Of a DNA stretch of 6,793 nt, positions 1 to 5,342 are shown one piece after another. The position numbers and the translations under genes are program-made. Numbering within the stretch: position 1 is the first letter of the stretch; each line of letters opens with the position of its first letter. Origin of the DNA: Pseudomonadota bacterium (GTDB lineage: Bacteria; Pseudomonadota; Alphaproteobacteria; Caulobacterales; Caulobacteraceae); NCBI GenBank assembly GCA_023445955.1, contig JAEXJH010000129.1, positions 1 through 6,793 of the forward strand, written 5' to 3'. Under the pieces are notes generated by a model. That model did no database searches. It had not been told where the DNA came from and worked only from the letters and a program-made list of their open reading frames with translations.

Positions 1-1
1 C

Positions 2-277
2 GGCCCCTGCGACCTGCCGCTTGACGAAGTATCGCCGCAGGATGGTGAGCTGATGCGGATCTATGTGCTCAAGAGCCACCAGGGCGGCGGCCGGGGCTCG
101 GCCCTGCTGAACACCGCGCTGGACTGGCTGGGTCCGCGCCGACTGTGGATCGGGGTGTGGTCGGAGAATTTCGGGGCCCAGAAGCTTTATGGCCGCATGG
201 GGTTCGAGAAGGTCGGGGAGTACTTCTTCAAGGTCGGCGAGACCAACGACCTGGAGTTCATTTTGCGGCGGGGGTGA
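2..277 (+). CDS. GNAT-family N-acetyltransferase, C-terminal part (5' end outside window)
   Basis: The frame is open from the left edge (base 2) to a TGA at 275-277, giving about 91 residues, so this is the C-terminal part of a longer protein. It contains the acetyl-CoA pyrophosphate-binding motif A of GNAT enzymes (RIYVLKSHQGGGRGSALL, matching Q-x-x-G-x-G/A). Further on it has the motif B region WSENFGAQKLYGRMGFEKVGEY, typical of this superfamily, and then a final beta strand (LEFILRR). GNAT enzymes transfer the acetyl group of acetyl-CoA to an amine on a small molecule or protein; the substrate cannot be deduced here. The ATG at 53 lies within the domain, just before motif A, so it is unlikely to be the true start. 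The gene is followed by a palindromic repeat and is probably not in an operon with the VWA gene. Confidence 0.88.
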   Translation, partial: GPCDLPLDEVSPQDGELMRIYVLKSHQGGGRGSALLNTALDWLGPRRLWIGVWSENFGAQKLYGRMGFEKVGEYFFKVGETNDLEFILRRG

Positions 278-285
278 CGGGCGCT

Positions 286-390
286 GGCCCCCTCCACCGC
301 CGTTCGGCGGTCCTCTCCCCCTAGAGGGGGAGGAGATCTCCGCCCCGTTTGGGGGCGGACAGACCTGCGTCAGCAGGTCAGGTGGGGGCC
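286..390. repeat. Compound palindromic intergenic repeat (four hairpins inside outer complementary arms)
   Basis: The element is bounded by imperfect complementary arms: GGCCCCCTCCACC at 286-298 and GGTGGGGGCC at 381-390. Inside are four consecutive hairpins: ACCGCC/GGCGGT (296-311), CTCCCCCT/AGGGGGAG (315-332), TCCGCCCC/GGGGCGGA (339-359, loop GTTTG) and GACCTGC/GCAGGTC (362-379, loop GTCA). All stems are perfect. It fills most of the gap between the GNAT and VWA genes. From memory, similar repeats with the same 'ccctccacc ... cagcaggtcaggtgggggcc' layout are scattered between genes in Caulobacterales genomes; I could not verify copy number. As RNA it would fold into a multi-branched structure that could end or stabilise the GNAT transcript. 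It has no T tract, so it is not a classical terminator. Confidence 0.75.
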
Positions 391-438
391 TGTGCTGAGC
401 CAGGCGGTTGCGTCCCGTTTGAGAACCCTCCATTCTCC

Positions 439-452
439 CGAACATCTGTTCG
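439..452. promoter_or_regulatory. Short perfect inverted repeat upstream of the VWA gene (possible operator)
   Basis: CGAACA-TC-TGTTCG is a 6-bp perfect inverted repeat with a 2-bp centre, ending 12 bases before the ATG at 465. Its size suits a dimeric regulator's site. It could also arise by chance, and no regulator is identified. It shares the CGAAC/GTTCG core with sites upstream of the TetR gene. Confidence 0.25.
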
Positions 453-464
453 AAAGCCGCGCTG

Positions 465-1643
465 ATGTTCCTTCGCTTCTTCTCCGAGCTCCGCCAGGCC
501 AAGGTGCCGGTGAGCCTGCGCGAGTACCTCCTGCTGATGGAGGCCCTGGACAAGGACGTCATCGACCGCTCGGTCGAGGACTTCTACTTCCTGTCGCGCG
601 CCAGCCTGGTGAAGGACGAAAAGAACCTCGACAAGTTCGACCGCGTGTTCAGCCACGTCTTCAAGGGCCTGGAGACGGTCAATGACGGCCTGGCGGCCGA
701 CATCCCCGAAGAGTGGCTGAAGGCCCTGACCGAGCGGTTCCTGACCGACGAGGAAAAGGCGCAGATCGAGGCCCTGGGCGGTTTCGAGAAGCTGATGGAG
801 ACCCTGCAGGAGCGCCTGCGCGAGCAGAAGAAGCGCCACGAGGGCGGCAACAAGATGATCGGCTCGGGCGGCACCAGCCCGTTCGGCAATAACGGCTACA
901 ACCCCGAAGGCGTGCGCATCGGCCAGGACAAGAGCCGCCACGGCCGGGCGTTGAAGGTCTGGGACAAGCGCGAGTACAAGAACCTCGACGACTCGGTCGA
1001 GCTGGGCACCCGCAACATCAAGGTCGCCCTACGGCGCCTGCGCAAGTTCGCCCGCACCGGCGCGGCCGACGAGCTGGACCTGAACGGCACCATCAAGGGC
1101 ACGGCCGAGAAGGGCTATCTGGACATCCAGCTGCGCCCCGAGCGCCGCAACGCCATCAAGGTGTTGATCTTCTTCGACATCGGCGGCTCGATGGACGGCC
1201 ACATCAAGCTCTGCGAGGAGCTGTTCTCCGCCGCCAAGACCGAGTTCAAGCACCTGGAATTCTACTACTTCCACAACTGCCTGTACGAGACGGTCTGGAA
1301 GGACAACAAGCGCCGGCACACCGAGAAGATCCCGACTTTCGACGTGCTCCACAAGTTCCCCGCCGACTACAAGGTGATCTTCGTCGGCGACGCGACCATG
1401 AGCCCGTACGAGATCACCTATCCGGGCGGCAGCGTCGAGCACTGGAACGAGGAGCCCGGCGCGATCTGGATGCAGCGGGTCGTCGACATCTACCAGAGCT
1501 GCATCTGGCTGAACCCCACGCCCGAGCGGCACTGGGACTACACCCAGTCGATCGGCGTGATGAAGCAGATCGTCTCCGACCGCATGTTCCCGCTGACCAT
1601 CGACGGCCTGGACAAGGCCATGCGCGAGCTGGTCCGCGGTTAG
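465..1643 (+). CDS. VWA domain-containing CoxE-like protein
   Basis: The product has 392 residues and no signal peptide or membrane segment, so it is probably cytoplasmic. An N-terminal helical part (MFLRFFSELRQAKVPVSLRE..., about 1-125) matches the start of the CoxE-like VWA family. A Gly/Asn-rich linker (about 127-147) leads to a von Willebrand A-like domain (about 225-390). The MIDAS-like motif is D238-I-G-G-S242 in FFDIGGSMDGH, where canonical MIDAS has DxSxS, so the first Ser is Gly. Further conserved-looking blocks are VGDATMSPYE (307-316), GGSVEHWNEE (321-330) and WLNPTPERHW (348-357). In known cases such proteins work with MoxR-type AAA+ ATPases, for example CoxD/CoxE in maturation of CO dehydrogenase. 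No such ATPase is in the window, so a metal-insertion or chaperone role is inference. The Shine-Dalgarno is weak (GAAAG about 8 bases upstream); the start is chosen because the family begins at this point. The TAG stop overlaps the stop of the convergent gene. Confidence 0.88.
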   Translation: MFLRFFSELRQAKVPVSLREYLLLMEALDKDVIDRSVEDFYFLSRASLVKDEKNLDKFDRVFSHVFKGLETVNDGLAADIPEEWLKALTERFLTDEEKAQIEALGGFEKLMETLQERLREQKKRHEGGNKMIGSGGTSPFGNNGYNPEGVRIGQDKSRHGRALKVWDKREYKNLDDSVELGTRNIKVALRRLRKFARTGAADELDLNGTIKGTAEKGYLDIQLRPERRNAIKVLIFFDIGGSMDGHIKLCEELFSAAKTEFKHLEFYYFHNCLYETVWKDNKRRHTEKIPTFDVLHKFPADYKVIFVGDATMSPYEITYPGGSVEHWNEEPGAIWMQRVVDIYQSCIWLNPTPERHWDYTQSIGVMKQIVSDRMFPLTIDGLDKAMRELVRG

Positions 1644-3025
1644 CGGGTCGGCGCCGTATCGCCGTAGTGGCCGGGGTCAGCCGCGGGCTGGCCGACCAGC
1701 GGCACCCGCGTGTGATCGTTGGCGATCAGGGTCCCGACCTTGAAGTTCGCGCTCGTCGCTCCGCCCAGCAGGATGAAGACGTCTTCCTTGCCGTCGCCGT
1801 CGATGTCGAAGCCGACGCGCGTGCCCGACACGGACGGGCTGGCGTCCGTGGCCTGAGCCTGAGCCAGGACGGCGTCGTCCAGCGCCTGGATCTGGGCGGT
1901 CAGCACGTTGGCGACCGTGGCGGCGCTGACGACCATCATGTGGCCCTCGCCCATCACGGCCAGGTGGTCGCCCTTGGCGGCCGAGTAGTCCAGCACCACG
2001 CCCAGCAGGGCGGCGGTCTTGTCGGCCGGACGTTCGGCCGAGATCAGGAAGGTGTCGGCGCCCGGGCCGCCGGTGACCACCGCGCGGGCGTTCATGACGA
2101 TGCGGTCGTTGCCCTCGCCGCCGTCCAGGTGATCCAGCTCGCCCTTCGGGGCGCCCTTGCCGTCGATATAGTCGTCGCCGGCCGCGCCGCGGATCGTGTC
2201 GCCGCCGGTCGTGCCGTACATGACGTCGTTGCCGGCCGTGCCCACCATCACCGTCTTGGCGGCGGCAAAGCCCTGGCCGCCCAGCTCCTCGACGGCCGGC
2301 TTGTCGTCCGACGGGGCCGGCGCATGGCTCGAGGTCGGGGCCGGAGCCTGCGCCGCGGCCAGGTGCGCGATCTTGAACACCGACAGGCCAGGCTGGGCCT
2401 CGCCCGGGGCCTGGACCACGATCGGCGCGGAGCCTTCCGCCTTGATCGTCGCTTGCGGCGCGGCCTCGCCCGCCGCGGCGGCGGCTTGCGTGTGCGCCTG
2501 AGCGCGGTCGGCCTCGAGGTTCAGGGCGGCGATCAGCCTGGACGCCATCGCCTCCAGGGCCGGATCGTCGGCGCGCGGCAGGTTTTCGAAGTTCAGGCGG
2601 CCCGCCTCGCCCAGGTCGGCGCCGTGCAGCTCGAGATACAGGCCGACAGCAATGACCAGCGACAGGAAGGATTGCGCCTCGCGGCTGGCGGGATTGAAGG
2701 CCACCACCACGCCGTTCTGCTCGGGAACGCCCGAGGACATCACCTGGCGCAGCGCGCCCCACAGGCTGCCCACCTGGTGGAACATGTCGACCGCCGCGTC
2801 GTGCACCACGAACTGGCCGTCGATGCGGGCGATGTGGACCAGCACGTCCTGGTTGGCGTCGGTGACGACGTACCAGGGGTCGCCCGAGTCGGTCTGGCCG
2901 AAGATCGCGTCGATCTCGCCATAGGCCGTCTCCAGCTGCTGGGTAAGCAGCATCAGCAGGCCCCGCTCGTTGGCGGACCAGTCGCTGGCGGGAGGCCGCG
3001 GGCTGAAAGCTAGGATCTGACCCAT
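1640..3025 (-). CDS. RTX-type (hemolysin-type) calcium-binding repeat protein with unassigned N-terminal domain
   Basis: The product has 461 residues. Residues 1-170 form a globular-looking domain that I cannot name with certainty; it includes GDPWYVVTD (48-56) and VLVHIARIDGQFVVHD (61-76). An Ala/Pro/Gln-rich linker follows (about 173-246). RTX nonapeptide-like repeats come next: GTAGNDVMY (262-270), GTTGGDTIRG (271-280), GAAGDDYIDG (280-289), then LDGGEGNDRIV (300-310) and TGGPGADTFLI (318-328). RTX repeats fold into a calcium-binding beta roll, typically in type I-secreted proteins. A separate EF-hand-like loop, DIDGDGKED (407-415, Asp at 407, 409, 411 and 415), lies near the C terminus. 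There is no N-terminal signal peptide, which fits type I secretion through a C-terminal signal, but no transporter genes are visible. The gene starts 16 bases after the XRE gene's stop on the same strand, so it is probably co-transcribed. No clear Shine-Dalgarno is seen. Confidence 0.85.
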   Translation of the reverse strand: MGQILAFSPRPPASDWSANERGLLMLLTQQLETAYGEIDAIFGQTDSGDPWYVVTDANQDVLVHIARIDGQFVVHDAAVDMFHQVGSLWGALRQVMSSGVPEQNGVVVAFNPASREAQSFLSLVIAVGLYLELHGADLGEAGRLNFENLPRADDPALEAMASRLIAALNLEADRAQAHTQAAAAAGEAAPQATIKAEGSAPIVVQAPGEAQPGLSVFKIAHLAAAQAPAPTSSHAPAPSDDKPAVEELGGQGFAAAKTVMVGTAGNDVMYGTTGGDTIRGAAGDDYIDGKGAPKGELDHLDGGEGNDRIVMNARAVVTGGPGADTFLISAERPADKTAALLGVVLDYSAAKGDHLAVMGEGHMMVVSAATVANVLTAQIQALDDAVLAQAQATDASPSVSGTRVGFDIDGDGKEDVFILLGGATSANFKVGTLIANDHTRVPLVGQPAADPGHYGDTAPTR

Positions 3026-3041
3026 GTCGTCGTCGTGCTCG

Positions 3042-3389
3042 TCAGGCCTGAGCCGCTCGCTCGGTTACGACCGGCTCCGCCTCGTCGGCGGCGCCGTCGA
3101 ACAGCAGCCGGTGCAGCTCAGGTTCGTAGTATCGCAGCAAGGTGCGGGCGAACTGGCCCGGATCAAGACCCAGGCTCTCGGCCCAGACGGCTTGGGCCTC
3201 GATCGGCACGCGACCGAGACCGTTCTCCACCTGGGACACGAAGGTGTAATAGCGCAGCCCGGTCTTCTCGGCCAGTTCGGCCTGTGTGAGGCCTGCAGCC
3301 TCGCGCGCGGACTTCAACCAACGCCCTGCTTCACGTCGCAAGGTCTTGGTGAGAGCCGCCTTGGCGGGGTTCATCGCCGTTCTGGACAT
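3042..3389 (-). CDS. XRE-family helix-turn-helix transcriptional regulator
   Basis: The product is a small (115-aa) DNA-binding protein. The Cro/C1-type HTH lies at about residues 34-57: LTQAELAEKTGL, then a recognition region ending SQVENG. An aromatic C-terminal stretch, LLRYYEPELHRLLF (84-97), follows. I recall this combination in a family of short alphaproteobacterial XRE regulators. The start at 3389 (MSRTAMNP) is preferred because GAGGAAG lies 10 bases upstream; an in-frame ATG at 3413, with AGGGGAA 9 bases upstream, would add MGRGSGLP and cannot be excluded. It is probably cytoplasmic and is the first gene of an operon with the RTX-type gene 16 bases downstream, making that gene its likely target. 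An inverted repeat at 3432-3460, just upstream, suggests autoregulation. The ligand or signal is unknown; there is no sensor domain. Confidence 0.85.
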   Translation of the reverse strand: MSRTAMNPAKAALTKTLRREAGRWLKSAREAAGLTQAELAEKTGLRYYTFVSQVENGLGRVPIEAQAVWAESLGLDPGQFARTLLRYYEPELHRLLFDGAADEAEPVVTERAAQA

Positions 3390-3431
3390 CGGTAAGCCGC
3401 TTCCTCGCCCCATACGCGGGCGTTCCCCTAG

Positions 3432-3460
3432 TTGTTACACAATGCGTAAAAACGCAACAA
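3432..3460. promoter_or_regulatory. Nested inverted repeat overlapping a possible promoter of the XRE gene (candidate operator)
   Basis: Reading +, TTGT-TAC-ACAA (3432-3442) is followed by TGCGT-AAAA-ACGCA (3443-3456) and then ACAA (3457-3460), so the outer TTGT and ACAA also pair. On the minus strand the same bases read TTGTTG (3460-3455), 17 bp, TAACAA (3437-3432), a weak sigma-70-like arrangement directed toward the XRE gene. The symmetry lying over a possible promoter in the AT-richest part of the window is what an autoregulating HTH protein would need. The promoter match is poor (three of six bases in each box), so the operator idea is stronger than the promoter call. Confidence 0.45.
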
Positions 3461-3486
3461 TCGATCGTCAGTCTCGCCAAGAGGCC

Positions 3487-3515
3487 TTGCGGATCATCTT
3501 CGACCCACATACAGT
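3487..3515 (+). promoter_or_regulatory. Possible weak promoter for the glycosyltransferase gene
   Basis: TTGCGG (3487-3492), a 17-bp spacer and TACAGT (3510-3515) resemble a sigma-70-type promoter pointing to the gene that starts at 3548. The surrounding bases (3500-3535) are AT-rich for this genome. The matches are partial and no alternative was tested. Confidence 0.2.
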
Positions 3516-3547
3516 TTTTATGCAACTATTTTGAACGAACCGAACGC

Positions 3548-4507
3548 ATGTACGTCTCGATCAATCCCGCCCACTCCCGCGCCGCCGCCGTCTCGGCGGT
3601 CCGGCCGCGCCTGTCGCTGATCATGGTCGTCTACATGACCGGCCCGGCGCTGATGGAGAGCGTGCGTCACGCCCTGGCCGAGCACCGGGTCGAGGAGTTC
3701 ATCATCGTCGACAACGGCTCGTCCCTGCCCGACGCGGCCTGGCTGCGCGACCTGGCCCGCCGCGAACCGCGCGTGCGCCTGCTGCAGGGCCTGGGCAATA
3801 TCGGCTTCGCCCGCGCCGCCAATCTGGGCGCGGCCACGGCCAAGGGAGACGAGCTCGTCTTCCTCAATCCCGACGCCTTCCTGACCCCCGGCGCGATCAC
3901 GGCCCTGCAAGACGCCGCCCGCGACCGCCCCTCGCCCTGCGTGATCGGGGCCCGGGTGTTCAATACCGACGGAACCGAACAGCGGGGCGCGCGACGTGGC
4001 GAGATCACGCCCGTCACGACCCTGCTCACCCTCTCGAAGCTTAGCGCCCTTCTGCCCCCGCTGCGCCGCTTCGAGATCCACCGGGAAAGCGAAGCCCCCC
4101 CCTCGCACCCGGTGGATACCCCTACGATCTCGGGCGCCTGCTTCTATATGCGGGCCACCGACTTCCACGTCCTCGGCGGCTTCGACGAGGGCTTCTTCCT
4201 GCATGTCGAGGATGTCGACCTGTGCTGGCGCGCCCGCAAGCGGGGCGGCAGCGTGCTGTTCCAGCCCAACGCCCGCATCATTCACGTCGGCTCGACCAGC
4301 AAGGAAAACCCGCTGGTCGTCGAGTGGCACAAGGGTCGCGGCCTGGTCCGCTACTTCCTCAAGCGCGCCGACAGCCTGCCGCGCAAGGTCCTGGCCGTGC
4401 TGCTCGCGCCGCTGATCCTGGGCGTGGCCGTGGGCCGTCCCCTGCTGCGCCAGCTGCGCCGCGGCCGCATGGGCCGTCCGGCCGAACGCCTCATTACCGC
4501 CGCCTGA
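3548..4507 (+). CDS. Glycosyltransferase family 2 (rhamnosyltransferase/WbbL-like)
   Basis: The product has 319 residues with a GT-A fold. RLSLIMVVYMTG (21-32) is the first beta strand, VDNGSS (54-59) the nucleotide-binding loop and GNIGFARAANLG (83-94) the conserved helix start. NPDAF (107-111) stands in the DXD position that binds the metal and nucleotide-sugar. SGACFYMR (195-202) and GGFDEGFFLHVEDVDLCWRARKRG (210-233) form the acceptor region, with E221/D222 as likely catalytic acids, followed by IIHVGSTS (244-251). This pattern is typical of WbbL-like transferases that add rhamnose or other sugars to O-antigen or exopolysaccharide. The sugar and acceptor are not predictable here. A hydrophobic stretch (281-297) followed by a basic tail suggests peripheral membrane attachment. 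No good Shine-Dalgarno precedes the ATG, but the next in-frame Met (26) would cut the first beta strand. A run of eight C lies in the gene at 4095-4102. It is divergent from the XRE operon. Confidence 0.9.
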   Translation: MYVSINPAHSRAAAVSAVRPRLSLIMVVYMTGPALMESVRHALAEHRVEEFIIVDNGSSLPDAAWLRDLARREPRVRLLQGLGNIGFARAANLGAATAKGDELVFLNPDAFLTPGAITALQDAARDRPSPCVIGARVFNTDGTEQRGARRGEITPVTTLLTLSKLSALLPPLRRFEIHRESEAPPSHPVDTPTISGACFYMRATDFHVLGGFDEGFFLHVEDVDLCWRARKRGGSVLFQPNARIIHVGSTSKENPLVVEWHKGRGLVRYFLKRADSLPRKVLAVLLAPLILGVAVGRPLLRQLRRGRMGRPAERLITAA

Positions 4508-4514
4508 GCCGTAC

Positions 4515-4592
4515 CGTTCGATGGAAAATGCGACGAACGCCCTCTATCCGCGTTCGGACAGTGATCTTGACGCTTGCGCCAAATTCGAACGC
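4515..4592. promoter_or_regulatory. Cluster of alternating CGTTCG/CGAACG motifs upstream of the TetR gene
   Basis: The 121-base gap before the TetR gene holds CGTTCG at 4515-4520, CGAACG at 4534-4539, (G)CGTTCG at 4550-4556 and CGAACG(C) at 4586-4592, so orientations alternate. The first pair is an inverted repeat with a 13-bp spacer; the second pair has 7-bp arms with a 29-bp spacer. TetR regulators usually bind inverted repeats near their own promoter, so these are candidate operator half-sites. A TTGACG (4567-4572) lies among them, but no convincing -10 follows at normal spacing. Confidence 0.3.
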
Positions 4593-4628
4593 CCGTAAGA
4601 CTTCCCCACGGGTAAAGGGGAATATGTA

Positions 4629-5297
4629 GTGAGTCCGACCACCGACGCCGCCGCCTCAACCGAGGTCGAGGCCGCCGAGACCGAAGCCGCCACCAAGAAC
4701 CTGGTCTTCGTCGCCGCCGAGCGCCTGTTCGCGCTGCACGGTTTCCAGAATGTCTCGGTGCGCGACATCACCGCCGCCGCCGGCGTGAACCTGGCCTCGG
4801 TGAACTATCACTTCGGGTCCAAGGACGCCCTGCTGTACGAAATCTTCAAGCGGCGCACGGCCGAGCTCAATCGCGAGCGCGCCAAGATGCTGCACGAGGC
4901 CAACGACCGCAACGGCGGCGCCCCGCCGCTGCGCGAGATCCTGGCCGCCCTGCTGACCCCGCCCCTGCGCTGGCTGGCGCCCGACCACGAGCGCCGCATC
5001 TCGCTGCAGTTCCTGATCCGCGCTCGCAGCGAAGGCACCGACGAGATCCGCACCGTGCTGAAGACCGATGTCTCGCACCTGCGCCGCTTCTCCGACGCCC
5101 TGCTGCGCGCCCGCCCGGACCTGTCGCCGGAAGAGGTCTACTGGCGCCTGCACTTCACGCTGGGCATGCTGCACAACAACCGCTTCGCCGAGTTCGACCG
5201 CCTGAACGTGCTGTCGGAAGGCCAGACCAGCGAGTCCGACGTCGTGGCGCTGCTGAACCGCATGCTGGCCTTCGCCGAGGCGGGCTTTCTCGCTTAA
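4629..5297 (+). CDS. TetR/AcrR-family transcriptional regulator
   Basis: The product has 222 residues and starts at GTG. An acidic, Ala-rich N-terminal extension (1-22) precedes the DNA-binding domain (about 23-72): LVFVAAERLFALHGF, then the HTH ITAAAGVNLASVNYHFGSKDALL (47-69). The AGVNLASVNYHFGSK form resembles the PsrA/CecR-like subset of TetR regulators. The remaining helical part (about 80-220) would form the ligand-binding and dimer domain; the ligand is unknown, and a fatty-acid signal as for PsrA is only a guess. AAAGGGGA with about 7 bases to the GTG is a strong Shine-Dalgarno supporting this start. An ATG at 4624 is immediately followed by TAG and cannot be the start. TetR proteins are usually repressors and often control adjacent genes; the transglutaminase gene 45 bases downstream on the same strand is one possible target. 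Confidence 0.9.
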   Translation: MSPTTDAAASTEVEAAETEAATKNLVFVAAERLFALHGFQNVSVRDITAAAGVNLASVNYHFGSKDALLYEIFKRRTAELNRERAKMLHEANDRNGGAPPLREILAALLTPPLRWLAPDHERRISLQFLIRARSEGTDEIRTVLKTDVSHLRRFSDALLRARPDLSPEEVYWRLHFTLGMLHNNRFAEFDRLNVLSEGQTSESDVVALLNRMLAFAEAGFLA

Positions 5298-5320
5298 CGG
5301 GTAGACGGAACCACCTCTCA

Positions 5321-5342
5321 GCCGGGGCGTTGTCGCTCCGGC
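5321..5342 (+). promoter_or_regulatory. Strong hairpin directly abutting the transglutaminase start codon
   Basis: GCCGGGGCG (5321-5329) pairs with CGCTCCGGC (5334-5342) over nine base pairs, one of them G.U, around a TTGT loop. The 3' arm ends at the base before the ATG at 5343, so the region where a Shine-Dalgarno would sit is inside the stem. It could limit translation or act as a weak 3' end for the TetR transcript; no T tract follows. Confidence 0.45.

Noticed and set aside
378..941. 187-residue open frame on the minus strand opposite the start of the VWA gene
   Set aside because: It runs into the palindromic repeat and has low-complexity Ala/Leu/Val/Gln composition; the VWA gene explains this region.
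1667..3013. 448-residue open frame on the plus strand opposite the RTX-type gene
   Set aside because: Its product is an unnatural mix rich in Arg, His, Gly, Val and Gln with no recognisable domain. The opposite strand encodes clear RTX repeats. Long antisense frames are expected in GC-rich DNA.
3533..3545. Repeated GAAC before the glycosyltransferase as an alphaproteobacterial SOS (LexA) box
   Set aside because: The two outer GAAC copies are 5 bp apart, not the 7 bp of the known GAAC-N7-GAAC box.
4631..4635. GANTC (CcrM) methylation site overlapping the TetR start codon
   Set aside because: Only a few GANTC sites occur in the window, mostly inside genes, and a single site at a start codon is not evidence of cell-cycle control.
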